Source: Streptomyces rubrogriseus
Lineage (GTDB): Bacteria; Actinomycetota; Actinomycetes; Streptomycetales; Streptomycetaceae
Assembly (NCBI RefSeq): GCF_027947575.1
Contig: NZ_CP116256.1
Span: forward strand, 6,944,001-7,008,000
DNA length: 64,000 nucleotides
Direction of reading: 5' to 3'
Shown: positions 54,609-63,862 of the stretch, one piece after another
Position numbering within the stretch: position 1 is the stretch's first letter
Layout of the letters: each line of letters opens with the position of its first letter
Notes under the pieces: generated by a model
Told to the model about the DNA's origin: nothing
The model's input: the letters and a program-made list of their open reading frames with translations, nothing else
Databases searched by the model: none
Position numbers and translations under genes: made by a program

Positions 54609-55709
54609 TCAGGCGCTGCGCCTGCGGGACGCCGTCTTCTTGGCGGTGCCCTTGGCCGCGTCCTTGTCGCCGCCCCGGGCCGTGCTCCTGGCCGTGGCCT
54701 TCTTGGCGGTGCCCTTGGCGGGACTCCTGGCCGCCGTCTTCTTCGCGGACCCGGCGGACTTGGCCGTCGACTTCTTCGGCTCCGCCCTCTTCGCCGCCGC
54801 CTTCTTCGCGGCCGTCGACGTCGACTTCTTGCCGCCGGTCTCCTTCGGGGCCCGGGACGAGGTCTTGCGCCGCGGCAGGGATCTGACCTCCGCCTCCTCG
54901 GCCGGGCCGCCCGCCTCCTCGCCGTCCCGGGACTCCCGCGCCGCCCGTACGCTGCTCTCCAGTGCCGCCATCAGGTCGAGCACCTTCCCGGGCGCCGCCT
55001 CCTCGCGGGCCTCCGGGGGCTTCTCACCGGAGGCCTTGGCGGCGACGACCTCCTCGACGGCCTCCCGGTACTCGTCGTGCAGGTCGTCCAGGTCGATCTC
55101 GCCCAGGGTGTCCATGAGGGCGTCCGCGAGGTCCAGTTCCTGGTCGCGCACGGTGACGCCGGACTCCGGGGCGACGCCCTCGGGGGCACGGACCTCGTCC
55201 GGCCACAGCAGGCCGTGCATCGCGATGGCGTCGCCGACGACCCGGAGCATGCCCAGCCGCTCCCGGCCGCGCAGCGCGAACTTGGCGATCGCCACCCGGT
55301 TGCTGCGCTTGAGCGCCTCGCGCAGCAGCGTGTACGGCTTGGCGGCCGGGGCGCCGCTGGCCGCGAGGTAGTAGGCGGAGCCCATCTGGAGCGGATCGAT
55401 GCGGTCCTCGGGCACGAAGGCGACGATCTCGATCGTGCGGGCCGTCGGGATCGGCAGCTGGGACAGGTCCTCGTCGGTGATCGGGATCATCGAGCCGTCG
55501 GCGTCCTCGTAGGCCTTGCCGATCTCGGCCTGGGTGACCTCGCGGTCCTCGAGTTCGCACACCTTGCGGTAGCGGATCCGGCCGCCGTCCTCCGTGTGGA
55601 TCTGCCGGAAGGAGACCGAGTGGCTCTCGGTGGCGTTCACCAGCTTGATCGGGATGCTGACCAGGCCGAAGGAGATGGCGCCGTTCCAGATGGATCGCAC
55701 GTGCAGCAC
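54609..55709 (-). CDS. ku: Non-homologous end-joining protein Ku
   Basis: 366 residues (GTG 55709; a GTG three codons on, VRSIWNGAISFG, is also plausible). The Ku core spans about 1-260: SIWNGAISFGLVSIPIKLVNA, CELEDREVTQAEIGKAYE, MHGLLWPDEVRAPEG and ELDLADALMDTLGEIDL. The C-terminus (about 285-366) is a Lys/Ala/Thr-rich histone-H1-like tail, known in actinobacterial Ku to aid DNA binding. Homodimers hold double-strand ends and recruit LigD. Divergent from the LigD polymerase gene. Confidence 0.93.
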   Translation of the reverse strand: MLHVRSIWNGAISFGLVSIPIKLVNATESHSVSFRQIHTEDGGRIRYRKVCELEDREVTQAEIGKAYEDADGSMIPITDEDLSQLPIPTARTIEIVAFVPEDRIDPLQMGSAYYLAASGAPAAKPYTLLREALKRSNRVAIAKFALRGRERLGMLRVVGDAIAMHGLLWPDEVRAPEGVAPESGVTVRDQELDLADALMDTLGEIDLDDLHDEYREAVEEVVAAKASGEKPPEAREEAAPGKVLDLMAALESSVRAARESRDGEEAGGPAEEAEVRSLPRRKTSSRAPKETGGKKSTSTAAKKAAAKRAEPKKSTAKSAGSAKKTAARSPAKGTAKKATARSTARGGDKDAAKGTAKKTASRRRSA

Positions 55710-55755
55710 CGTTCCTTTCGGGCGTTTTGTGACTGTTTCATGAGATTCTCATGGT

Positions 55756-56637
55756 ATGGCGCCGATGACGGAAGTGGAGGGGCGGCGGGTGGCCCTCAGC
55801 AACCTGGACAAGGTGCTGTATCCCGCGGCCGGCCTCACCAAGGGCGAGCTGCTGCACTACTACGCGACGACCGCCGAGGTGCTGCTGCCGCACCTGCGGG
55901 ACCGCGCGGTCTCCTTCCTGCGGTATCCGGACGGCCCGGACGGCCAGGTGTTCTTCACCAAGAACGTGCCGCCGGGTACGCCCGACTGGGTCACCACGGC
56001 CGAGGTGCCCCGCTCGGAGGGCCCGGCCCGGATGGTGCTGGTGCAGGACCTGGCGAGCCTGATGTGGGCGGCGAACCTGGTGACCGAGTTCCACACCCAC
56101 CAGTGGACCTTGGACGATCCCGGCGAGGCCGACCGGCTGGTGTTCGACCTGGACCCGGGGCCGCCCGCGACCGTGGTGCAGTGCTGCGAGGTCGCGCTGT
56201 GGCTGCGGGAGCGGCTGGCGGCGGACGGGATCGAGGCGTACGCCAAGACCTCCGGGGCCAAGGGGCTGCACCTGCTGGCGGGGGTGCACGGCGCGTCCTC
56301 GGAGCGGGTGTCGGAGTACGCGAAGGGGCTCGCCGTGGAGGCGGAGCGGGCGCTGCCGAAGCTGGTGGTGCACCGGATGACGCGCAGCCTGCGGCCGGGG
56401 AAGGTGTTCGTGGACTGGAGCCAGAACGCCGCCCGCAAGACCACGGCCGCCCCGTACACCGTGCGCGCCCGCGACGTGCCCGCGGTCTCCACGCCGGTGA
56501 CGTGGGAGGAGGTCGCCGGGTGCGGGCGGGCGGAGCAGTTCGTCTTCCTGACGCCGGACGTGGGGCGGCGGGTGCGGGACCACGGCGACCTGCTGGCACC
56601 GCTGTTCGACCGGCGCCGGGCGGCGGCGCTGCCCTGA
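55756..56637 (+). CDS. LigD polymerase-domain protein (NHEJ primase-polymerase)
   Basis: 293 residues. Stand-alone AEP-type polymerase domain: LSNLDKVLYPAAGLTKGELL, the metal-binding VFDLDPGP, TSGAKGLHLLAGVHG and RPGKVFVDWSQN carrying the third acidic residue. Neither ligase nor phosphoesterase domain is attached, so ligation needs another protein. It fills gaps and adds nucleotides at Ku-bound ends. The 46-bp divergent promoter gap with ku suggests co-regulation. Confidence 0.92.
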   Translation: MAPMTEVEGRRVALSNLDKVLYPAAGLTKGELLHYYATTAEVLLPHLRDRAVSFLRYPDGPDGQVFFTKNVPPGTPDWVTTAEVPRSEGPARMVLVQDLASLMWAANLVTEFHTHQWTLDDPGEADRLVFDLDPGPPATVVQCCEVALWLRERLAADGIEAYAKTSGAKGLHLLAGVHGASSERVSEYAKGLAVEAERALPKLVVHRMTRSLRPGKVFVDWSQNAARKTTAAPYTVRARDVPAVSTPVTWEEVAGCGRAEQFVFLTPDVGRRVRDHGDLLAPLFDRRRAAALP

Positions 56638-56700
56638 GCCCCGCCCCCGGACGGCCCGCGCCCCCGGACGGCCCGCGCCCTCGTACACGGACGTGCCCTA

Positions 56701-56772
56701 GGACGCGGGCGGGCCCTCGGACGCGGGCGGGCCCTCGGACGCGGGCGGGCCCTCAGACGCGGGCGGGCCCTC
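56701..56772. repeat. Four 18-bp tandem repeats between convergent genes
   Basis: Unit ggacgcgggcgggccctc at 56701-56718, 56719-56736 and 56737-56754, then a copy with one change at 56755-56772 that runs into the stop codon of the NERD gene. Looser related sequence continues left to about 56640. Probably slippage-generated; may also act as a terminator. Confidence 0.85.
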
Positions 56773-57574
56773 AGACGCCCTGCCAGGTGGCCCGGTCCCG
56801 GGCCATGGCGTGCAGGGCCTCCACGTCCGCCGGTTTCAGCACCCCGCCCGTCCGGGCCAGGTCCGGCAGCTCCCGGTCCGTGAGGACGCGCACCGAGCGG
56901 GGCGGGGCGGTGACGGTCACGTGCGCCGCCCCGACGAGGACGAGCACCGGGCGGACCTCGGCCGTCAGGGCGTACGAGGCCCGGTCGGCGTCGGCCCGGA
57001 CCCGGTCCAGCAGGGGGCGGGGGGTCCGGCGGCCCGGCGCCACCAGCGGGTCGGTGATCCGCACCCGTTGGCCGCGGGCGGGCAGCACGTGGAGGGCGAA
57101 GAGACCACCGGGCCCGATCAGCAGGTGGTGGACGCGGTCGCCGCCGGGCAGCGGGAGGGAGTGCAGGGTACGCAGGCCGGCGCCGTCGAGGCGGTCGAGG
57201 GCCGTCCCGGTGGCCTGCTCGGCGGCCAGCGCCCGGCGGCGCGGGTCGGGGCGCAGCCGGTGTGCCGGCCCCGGCTCGCGTTCCAGGGCGACCAGGAGGG
57301 CCTCGCCGGGCCGGTTGGGGGCCAGGTCGTCGTCGGGGTGCAGGGTGAGCCGGGCCAGCTCGGCCGGGGTCGGGACCGGCGGCGGGCCGACCGTGACCGG
57401 GCCGGTGACGAAGGGGGCGAGGGCCTGGAGCACCTCGGCCCTGCGGTCGTCGCTCAGCAGGTTGACGCGGGCCTCCTCGCGGTCGTACCAGGCGACGTTC
57501 CCGCCGTCCGGGAGGCAGACGTAGAGCCGTTCCCGGCCGTGGCGCCGGGTCGGCACGACGCGCAGTCCGTCCAT
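56771..57574 (-). CDS. NERD-domain (nuclease-related) protein
   Basis: 267 residues from MDGLRVVPTRRHGRE with GGGGGTGG upstream; a start at 57595 would add seven. The NERD region at about 120-220 contains ALAAEQATGTALDRLDGAGL, HSLPLPGGDRVHHLLIGPGG and LFALHVLPARGQRVRI, the layout of nuclease-related domains. No signal peptide. Streptomyces encode several such proteins; function unknown. Confidence 0.7.
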   Translation of the reverse strand: MDGLRVVPTRRHGRERLYVCLPDGGNVAWYDREEARVNLLSDDRRAEVLQALAPFVTGPVTVGPPPVPTPAELARLTLHPDDDLAPNRPGEALLVALEREPGPAHRLRPDPRRRALAAEQATGTALDRLDGAGLRTLHSLPLPGGDRVHHLLIGPGGLFALHVLPARGQRVRITDPLVAPGRRTPRPLLDRVRADADRASYALTAEVRPVLVLVGAAHVTVTAPPRSVRVLTDRELPDLARTGGVLKPADVEALHAMARDRATWQGV

Positions 57575-57676
57575 GCCATCACCACCCCCGTCCATGGGAC
57601 CAGGCGAGGTGCCGCCGGGGCAAGAAGCCGGTTGCTTTCGGGATGAGTTGGGCAGACCCTGGGCGGGACCGGGGAG

Positions 57677-58189
57677 GTGGCTGTGCGTACCCGTGGGAAT
57701 GGTCCGGACGTGCCGGCCCCGGAACGGCCGTGGGACGAGATCGTGCCGGGCCTCTGGATGGGCGGGCACGAGTTCCGGCCCACGCCGGGGCGGCTCGAGT
57801 TCGCCGTGGTGCGGGACGAGTTCGACCTCGTGCAGACGCTGCTGCGGCTGCCCGGGCACGGGCCGGACGAGGGGGTCGAGCACCATGTGTGGCCGATTCC
57901 GGACGGGCCCCTGGACGGCACCCAGCTCGCCGGGGTGATCCGGCTGGCCCGGGCCGCGGACGAGGCGCTGGACGGCGGCCGCAAGGTCCTCGTCCGCTGC
58001 TACCACGGGTACAACCGCTCGGGTCTCGTCGTCGCGCACACCCTGATGCGCCGGGGCAGCGGCGCCGAGGAGGCGATCCGGCTGGTCCGGGCCCGGCGCT
58101 CGCCCTGGGCGCTGCACAACGAGCTGTTCGTGGCCTATCTCCGGGCCGGCCTGGCCACCGTGCGGCTGCTGGAGGAACTGGCCGAGTAG
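57677..58189 (+). CDS. Dual-specificity/tyrosine phosphatase-like protein with intact CX5R
   Basis: 170 residues from a GTG (57677) behind GGGGAG. The P-loop VLVRCYHGYNRSGLVVAH matches C-x5-R-S and WDEIVPGLWMGGHEF resembles the entry region of dual-specificity phosphatases. A general-acid Asp may be in IPDGPL. Probably an active cytosolic phosphatase. Its neighbours (NERD, lipoprotein, kinase) do not indicate a substrate. Confidence 0.75.
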   Translation: MAVRTRGNGPDVPAPERPWDEIVPGLWMGGHEFRPTPGRLEFAVVRDEFDLVQTLLRLPGHGPDEGVEHHVWPIPDGPLDGTQLAGVIRLARAADEALDGGRKVLVRCYHGYNRSGLVVAHTLMRRGSGAEEAIRLVRARRSPWALHNELFVAYLRAGLATVRLLEELAE

Positions 58190-58315
58190 CCCGGCGGGCC
58201 CGTGCGCACGCAAAATGGCCTTCCGTACGGCGTCGCGTGCGGTGCCGCGATGCCCGCGGTGCCGCCCGCGGCCGTGCGGGACCGCCGACGCCGATCACCG
58301 AACCCCTGGAGTGCA

Positions 58316-59110
58316 GTGCTCCCGAGCCGCCGCGGGCGCCCCGCCCGCGTCCCCGCCGCCCTCGCGCTGCTCCTGGCGGCCGCCGCGACCGGCGTGCTGG
58401 CGGCCTGCGGGGACACCGGCGGCCTGGAGAGCGCCGGGGCGACGCCCGCCGCGCACAATCCGGCCCGGCTGTGGCCCGGCCTGACCCCGGCGTCCAGTCC
58501 GGCGTACGACATCGGCGAGGTGGAGCACGCGCCGGTGAAGGGCGTCGCCGTGCCCGGTGGCGACATCCGCAGGGCGGACCCGGTGGCCGCGGTGCGGGCC
58601 GAGATCGCCGCGCACCCGGACGACTACGCGGGCGCCGGGGCGCGGTACCACGAGACGTCGGTGCGGATGGCGGACTGCGGCGCGGACGGCGCCGGTGACG
58701 AGCCCGGCGGCTGCCCGGTGCTGCGGCCGTACTACCGCGACCTGACCGGTGACGGGCGGCCCGAGATGACGCTGGGATTCCGGCTGCTGCCGGACCGGCT
58801 GACCGCCGTGCGGGTCTACACCGTCGAGAAGGACCGGCTCGTACGGGTGATGTCCTACGAGGACGCCGTGAGCGCGGTCGAGCTGGCCGGGCGGACGGTG
58901 ATCGTCCGCTCGCCCTCGGAGGTCGCGGGGTACGAGTACCGGCTTCAGTGGACCTGGGACGCCGACCAGCGGGCCATGCTGCTGACCAGCGACGAGATGC
59001 TGCGCACCGACGACGGAGGACGGCACGCCAAGCGACCTTCCGCTTCGCCGTCGCCCTCCGTGCCGCGCGCGGCCGAACCGTCCGCGTCGCCCTCGGCGAG
59101 CGCCCGGTGA
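58316..59110 (+). CDS. Lipoprotein paired with a sensor kinase
   Basis: 264 residues from a GTG (58316) with TGGAG upstream; in-frame extension to 58202 is less likely. Lipobox LAACGDTGG, so it is membrane-anchored on the outer face. The body contains DLTGDGRPEMTLGFRLLPDR and ends in a Ser/Pro-rich tail. Its stop overlaps the kinase start as GTGA, so the two are coupled. It may modulate the kinase sensor, as CseA does for CseC in another Streptomyces system (analogy). Confidence 0.8.
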   Translation: MLPSRRGRPARVPAALALLLAAAATGVLAACGDTGGLESAGATPAAHNPARLWPGLTPASSPAYDIGEVEHAPVKGVAVPGGDIRRADPVAAVRAEIAAHPDDYAGAGARYHETSVRMADCGADGAGDEPGGCPVLRPYYRDLTGDGRPEMTLGFRLLPDRLTAVRVYTVEKDRLVRVMSYEDAVSAVELAGRTVIVRSPSEVAGYEYRLQWTWDADQRAMLLTSDEMLRTDDGGRHAKRPSASPSPSVPRAAEPSASPSASAR

Positions 59111-60351
59111 GGCTCGCCCTTCCCCGGTGGACCGGACCGCTGGCCGTGAAGGCGGCCGTCTTCATCACCGTGATGTGCTGCGGGCTCGCCGCGCTGCTCG
59201 GCGTCCTGGTGCACGTCTCGGTGACCAACCGGACCGTCGGCCAGGCGCGTGACGCGGCCCTGTCCCGGCTGGGCGAGGCGACGGAGTCCTACGAGGCGGG
59301 GGACCCGCTGCGGCGCGGGGCCGGCATCGACCCGGCGGGGCTGCCGCGGCCGCTGCGCGAGCTGGCCGCCTCGGGCCGGCGCGGCACGATGCTCGCCGAG
59401 TACGCGGGGCGCCCCACGATGTGGGCGGCGGGGTCAGCCGACGGCGGCCGGGCGCTGGCGGTGCGGGTCGACCACTCCCAGGGCCAGGCCACCATCGACG
59501 GCCTGGACGGCACGCTCGTGTGGTCGTCGGCGCTGGCGATCGGGGCGACGCTGCTGGTCGGCGCGTTCGCGGTGACGCGGGTGACGCGGCGGCTGCACGC
59601 GACGGCGCGGGTGGCGCGGCGGATCAGCGCGGGCGACCTCGACGCGCGGGTGGGCGATCCGCGCGCGCAGGATCCGACGCGCCCGCAGGACGAGGTGGCC
59701 TCGGTCGCCGCCGCGCTGGACTCCATGGCGTCGTCGCTGCAGGGCAAGCTGCTCGCCGAGCAGCGGTTCACCGCGGACGTGGCGCACGAGCTGCGCACCC
59801 CGCTCACCGGACTGCACGCGGCGGCCGAGCTGCTGCCGCCGGGCCGCCCCACCGAGCTGGTGCGGGACCGGGTGGCGGCGCTGCGCACGCTCACCGAGGA
59901 CCTGCTGGAGATCTCCCGGCTGGAGAGCGGGCGGGAGCGGCCGGCGACGGAGCCGGAGGAGCTGGTCGCGCTGGTCCGGCGGGTCCTGCGGGGCTCGGGC
60001 ACCGGCACGCGCGTGGACGTCGTACGGGACGCGCGGGTGGAAACCGACCGGCGGCGTCTGGAGCGGGTGCTGGGCAACCTGGTGGCGAACGCCCACCGGC
60101 ACGGGCGGGCGCCGGTGGTGCTGACCGTGGACGGTGCGGTGATCACCGTGCGGGACCACGGGGACGGCTATCCGGAGTACCTGCTCGCGCACGGGCCGCA
60201 GCGCTTTCGCACCGAGGGCGGGACGAAGGGGCACGGCCTGGGGCTGACGATCGCGCTGGGGCAGGCCGAGGTGCTCGGGGCGCGGCTGGAGTTCACCAAT
60301 CCGCCGGACGGCGGTGCGCTGGCCCGGCTGACGCTGCCTCAGCAGCCCTGA
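59107..60351 (+). CDS. Sensor histidine kinase without adjacent response regulator
   Basis: 414 residues from a GTG overlapping the lipoprotein stop. Two membrane segments (about 14-36 and 140-160) bracket an extracellular sensor of about 100 residues. A HAMP domain follows, then the H-box FTADVAHELRTPLTGL, NLVANAHRHGRAPV (N-box), VRDHGDGYP (G1) and GTKGHGLGLTIA (G2). No response regulator gene lies next to it; the partner must be elsewhere. Confidence 0.88.
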   Translation: MRLALPRWTGPLAVKAAVFITVMCCGLAALLGVLVHVSVTNRTVGQARDAALSRLGEATESYEAGDPLRRGAGIDPAGLPRPLRELAASGRRGTMLAEYAGRPTMWAAGSADGGRALAVRVDHSQGQATIDGLDGTLVWSSALAIGATLLVGAFAVTRVTRRLHATARVARRISAGDLDARVGDPRAQDPTRPQDEVASVAAALDSMASSLQGKLLAEQRFTADVAHELRTPLTGLHAAAELLPPGRPTELVRDRVAALRTLTEDLLEISRLESGRERPATEPEELVALVRRVLRGSGTGTRVDVVRDARVETDRRRLERVLGNLVANAHRHGRAPVVLTVDGAVITVRDHGDGYPEYLLAHGPQRFRTEGGTKGHGLGLTIALGQAEVLGARLEFTNPPDGGALARLTLPQQP

Positions 60352-60458
60352 CCACGGCGTCTTCCCCGATGGCTCAGTGCGGCGGGCGGGGCCTGCGGTG
60401 CGCTCCTAATGTGGCGGTTAGTCACCTGAAGACCCGTTCGCTCCCGGGAGGTACTCCC

Positions 60459-60926
60459 ATGTCGCCACTGTCCGCACCGGCCTCGCGTTCACCCCTGGTC
60501 CGCGGCCTCGCCACCGTCCTCGCGGCCGGCGCGCTCGCCACCGCCGTCGCCGTCACGCCCGCAGCCGCGAACGACGCGTGGGGCGGCGACACCGGTTCCA
60601 CGTCCGCCGTCACCGGCGGTGGAAACCGGGGAGGAGACGGGGGAGGAAACGGCGGCGAAGCGTGGGGCGGGAGCGACGGCCGCCAGGAGCAGGGCCGCTA
60701 CCGGGGTGTCGTGACGGCCGACCGGCTCGCGCTGCGCACCTCGCCGAGCCGTGGTGCGGACGTCATCCGGTACGCCCACCGCGGCGAGGTCGTCTCCATC
60801 TACTGCAAGACGCCCGGCTCCAGGGTGCAGGGCAACCCGCTGTGGTACCTCCTCACGGACGGCACCTGGGCCTGGGGCGCGGCCCGGTACATCGACAACA
60901 TCGGCCCCGCGCCGCGCTGGTGCTGA
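60459..60926 (+). CDS. Secreted SH3-like domain protein
   Basis: 155 residues with GGGAGG 8 nt upstream. Signal peptide to about residue 37 (TPAAAN), a Gly/Asn-rich linker, then an SH3-like fold at about 80-150: LALRTSPSRGADVIRYAHRG, VSIYCKTPGSRVQGNPLWYL and TWAWGAARYIDNIG. Two cysteines (Cys112, Cys155 region) may bond. A possible cell-wall binding role. Confidence 0.78.
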   Translation: MSPLSAPASRSPLVRGLATVLAAGALATAVAVTPAAANDAWGGDTGSTSAVTGGGNRGGDGGGNGGEAWGGSDGRQEQGRYRGVVTADRLALRTSPSRGADVIRYAHRGEVVSIYCKTPGSRVQGNPLWYLLTDGTWAWGAARYIDNIGPAPRWC

Positions 60927-60969
60927 GCCGGACGCCGCGCACACCGCACCATTTGGGTAAGTTCCGGAC

Positions 60970-62343
60970 ATGACCAAGGCCGGAACCGGAACCGGGATCA
61001 CCGTGGCACAGGCGGACACCCCCGCTCCCGTCGCCCGGCTCCCCCGGCGCCGGGGCATCGAACTCGCGCTCATCCTCATGGCCGTCCTGCTGTCGGTCTT
61101 CGGCTACTGCAACGTCGGCCTCGCCCAGCACGACGCCCTTCCCCCCGGCGCCGCCGGTTACGGCGCCGGGCTCGGGGTGCTCGCGTTCCTCGCCCACCTG
61201 GCGGTACGGCTGCGCGCCCCGTACGCCGATCCGCTGCTGCTGCCCATCGGGGTGCTGCTCAACGGCCTCGGCCTGGTGCTGATCTACCGGCTCGACCTGG
61301 AGACGCCGGGCGACCGGGCGGCCCCGACCCAGCTGGTCTGGTCGACGCTGGGTGTCGCGCTGTTCATCGTGGTCGTCCTGCTGCTGCGCGACCACCGGGT
61401 CCTGCAGCGCTACGCCTACGTGTGCGTCGCGGCGGCGCTCGCCCTGCTCACCGTGCCGATCTTCTTCCCGGCGGTGAACGGCGCCCGCATCTGGATCCGG
61501 ATCGAGGGCTTCTCCATCCAGCCCGGGGAGTTCGCCAAGGTGCTGCTCGCGGTGTTCTTCGCCGCCTACCTGGCCGCCAACCGCAGCGCGCTGGCCTACG
61601 CGGGCCGCCGGGTGTGGCGGCTGCAACTGCCCACCGGCCGGGTGCTCGGCCCCATCCTGGCGGTGTGGCTGGTCAGCGTCGGCGTCCTGGTCCTGGAGCG
61701 GGACCTGGGCACCTCGCTCCTCTTCTTCGGCCTGTTCGTGGTCCTGCTCTACGTCGCCACCGGCCGCACCGGCTGGATCGCCGTCGGGCTGCTGCTGGCC
61801 TCGCTGGGCGCGGTCGCCGTGGGCTGGCTGGAGCCGCACGTGCACGGCAGGGTGGAGGACTGGCTGCACCCCTTCGCGTCCATCGAGGCGGGCCACGGCC
61901 CGAACCAGCTGGCCCAGTCCCTCTTCGCCTTCGCGGCGGGCGGGGTGACGGGCACCGGTCTCGGCCTCGGCCACTCGGTCCTGATCGGCTTCGCCGTCAA
62001 GTCGGACTTCATCCTGGCGACGGCCGGTGAGGAGCTGGGCTTCCTCGGCCTGAGTGCCGTCTTCCTGCTGTACGGGCTGCTGGTGGAGCGCGGCTACCGG
62101 GCGGGGCTCGGCGCCCGCGACCCCTTCGGCCGGCTGCTCGCGGTCGGACTCTCCTCGATCGTCGCGCTCCAGGTGTTCGTCATCGCGGGCGGCGTGACCG
62201 GGCTGATCCCGCTGACCGGCATGGCGATGCCGTTCCTGGCGCAGGGCGGGTCCTCGGTCGTCACCAACTGGGCGATCGTGGCGCTGCTGATCCGGGTCAG
62301 CCACGCGGCCCGCAGCCAGGCCGGCGGGCGGGCGGAGCCGTGA
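60970..62343 (+). CDS. SEDS-family peptidoglycan glycosyltransferase (FtsW/RodA type)
   Basis: 457 residues with about ten to twelve membrane segments. SEDS signatures: NGARIWIRIEGFSIQPGEFAK (catalytic loop region), LERDLGTSLLFFGLF and FILATAGEELGFLGL, ending in GMAMPFLAQGGSS. It polymerises lipid II together with the class B PBP encoded 16 bp downstream. The pair duplicates the FtsW/FtsI or RodA/PBP2 arrangement and may serve a developmental wall process (inference). Confidence 0.92.
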   Translation: MTKAGTGTGITVAQADTPAPVARLPRRRGIELALILMAVLLSVFGYCNVGLAQHDALPPGAAGYGAGLGVLAFLAHLAVRLRAPYADPLLLPIGVLLNGLGLVLIYRLDLETPGDRAAPTQLVWSTLGVALFIVVVLLLRDHRVLQRYAYVCVAAALALLTVPIFFPAVNGARIWIRIEGFSIQPGEFAKVLLAVFFAAYLAANRSALAYAGRRVWRLQLPTGRVLGPILAVWLVSVGVLVLERDLGTSLLFFGLFVVLLYVATGRTGWIAVGLLLASLGAVAVGWLEPHVHGRVEDWLHPFASIEAGHGPNQLAQSLFAFAAGGVTGTGLGLGHSVLIGFAVKSDFILATAGEELGFLGLSAVFLLYGLLVERGYRAGLGARDPFGRLLAVGLSSIVALQVFVIAGGVTGLIPLTGMAMPFLAQGGSSVVTNWAIVALLIRVSHAARSQAGGRAEP

Positions 62344-62359
62344 GCGGGGAGCGCCTGCG

Positions 62360-63817
62360 GTGACCCGGAACATCCGGCACGCCGCCGTCTTCTGCGCCCT
62401 GCTGCTGGTCGCCCTGGTGGTCAACGCGGCCCGGGTGCAGATCGTCCAGAAGCCGGAGTACGACGACAACCCGGCCAACCGCCGCCCCGACATCGCCCGC
62501 TACCAGCAGCCGCGCGGCGACATCCTGGTCGGCGGCAGGGCGGTCACCGGCTCCCGGGACACCGGTGAGCACCTGCGCTTCGAACGGACCTACGCCGACG
62601 GGCCGATGTACGCGCCGATCACCGGCTTCGCCTCCCAGGCGTACGGGACGACGCTGCTCGAGCACGCCGAGGACGGCCTGCTGTCCGGCGCCGACCCGAT
62701 GCTCGCGCCGCTGCCGCTGTGGAACGACGTGACGGGGGCCCACAACCCGGGCGGCGACGTGGTGACGACGATCGACGGGGCCGCGCAGCGGGCCGCCTTC
62801 GAGGGGCTCGGCGGGCGCAAGGGCGCGGTGGCCGCGATCGAGCCCGCCACGGGTCGCGTCCTGGCCCTGGTCTCCACCCCCTCCTACGACCCGCAGCTGC
62901 TCGCCGGCAACAGCGCTGCCGCCACCCGCACCTGGAACCGGCTGAACGCCGACCCCGACAAGCCGATGCTCAACCGGGCGGTGAGCCGGACCTATCCGCC
63001 GGGTTCGACGTTCAAGGTGGTCACCGCGGCGGCGGCGCTGGACGCGGGCGTGATCCGGGACCTGGACGCCCCGACCCGCTCCCCCGACCCGTACACCCTG
63101 CCCGGGACCCGGACGAAGCTCACGAACGAGGCCGACGGGTGCCGGAACGCCTCGCTGCGGGAGGCGTTCGAGTGGTCCTGCAACACGGTGTTCGCCAAGC
63201 TCGGCGTGGACGTGGGCGTGCGCGGCATGACGGCGATGGCGGAGGCGTTCGGCTTCAACGACGACGGGCTGCGGGTCCCCTTCCCCGTCGCGCGGAGCAC
63301 CTTCGACACCAGCGTGGACCGGGCGCAGCTCGGCCTGTCGTCGATCGGCCAGTACAACACCCGGGCGACGCCGCTGCAGATGGCGACGGTGGCGGCGGCG
63401 GTGGCGGGCGGTGGCCAGGTGCGCTCGCCGTACCTGGTGGAGCGGACGCTGCGGGCGGGCGGCAGCCTGGTGGCGGCGGCCGGGTCACGGCCCTCCCGCG
63501 AGGTGATGCGCCCCTCGACGGCGGCGCTGCTCAAGGAGCTGATGACCGGCGTGGTGGACAAGGGCACCGGCGCGAAGGCGGCGATCCCGGGCGCCACCGT
63601 CGGCGGCAAGACCGGCACCGCCCAGCACGGCGTCGGCAACTCGGGCACGCCGTACGCGTGGTTCATCTCCTGGGCGCGGGGCGCCGGGGACATCGAGCCG
63701 AAGGTCGCGGTCGCGGTGGTGGTCGAGGGCTCGGCGGCGGACCGGGAGGGGATCAGCGGGGGTGGGCTGGCGGCGCCGATCGCGCGGGCGGTGATGGAGG
63801 CGGTGCTCGGGGGATGA
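62360..63817 (+). CDS. Class B penicillin-binding protein (transpeptidase)
   Basis: 485 residues from a GTG. N-terminal membrane anchor (about 8-26), pedestal domain, then the transpeptidase with YPPGSTFKVVT (SxxK), EWSCNTVF (SxN) and VGGKTGTAQHG (KTG). It crosslinks glycan strands made by the SEDS partner just upstream. Length and lack of a PASTA domain match the PbpA-like group of actinobacteria. Confidence 0.93.
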   Translation: MTRNIRHAAVFCALLLVALVVNAARVQIVQKPEYDDNPANRRPDIARYQQPRGDILVGGRAVTGSRDTGEHLRFERTYADGPMYAPITGFASQAYGTTLLEHAEDGLLSGADPMLAPLPLWNDVTGAHNPGGDVVTTIDGAAQRAAFEGLGGRKGAVAAIEPATGRVLALVSTPSYDPQLLAGNSAAATRTWNRLNADPDKPMLNRAVSRTYPPGSTFKVVTAAAALDAGVIRDLDAPTRSPDPYTLPGTRTKLTNEADGCRNASLREAFEWSCNTVFAKLGVDVGVRGMTAMAEAFGFNDDGLRVPFPVARSTFDTSVDRAQLGLSSIGQYNTRATPLQMATVAAAVAGGGQVRSPYLVERTLRAGGSLVAAAGSRPSREVMRPSTAALLKELMTGVVDKGTGAKAAIPGATVGGKTGTAQHGVGNSGTPYAWFISWARGAGDIEPKVAVAVVVEGSAADREGISGGGLAAPIARAVMEAVLGG

Positions 63818-63862
63818 GACGGGGGTACCGCCCGCCGAAGCTCCCGACCTAACGTTCGGTAC

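Noticed and set aside
56701..56772. Possible CRISPR array
   Set aside because: Units are contiguous with no spacers and no cas genes nearby.
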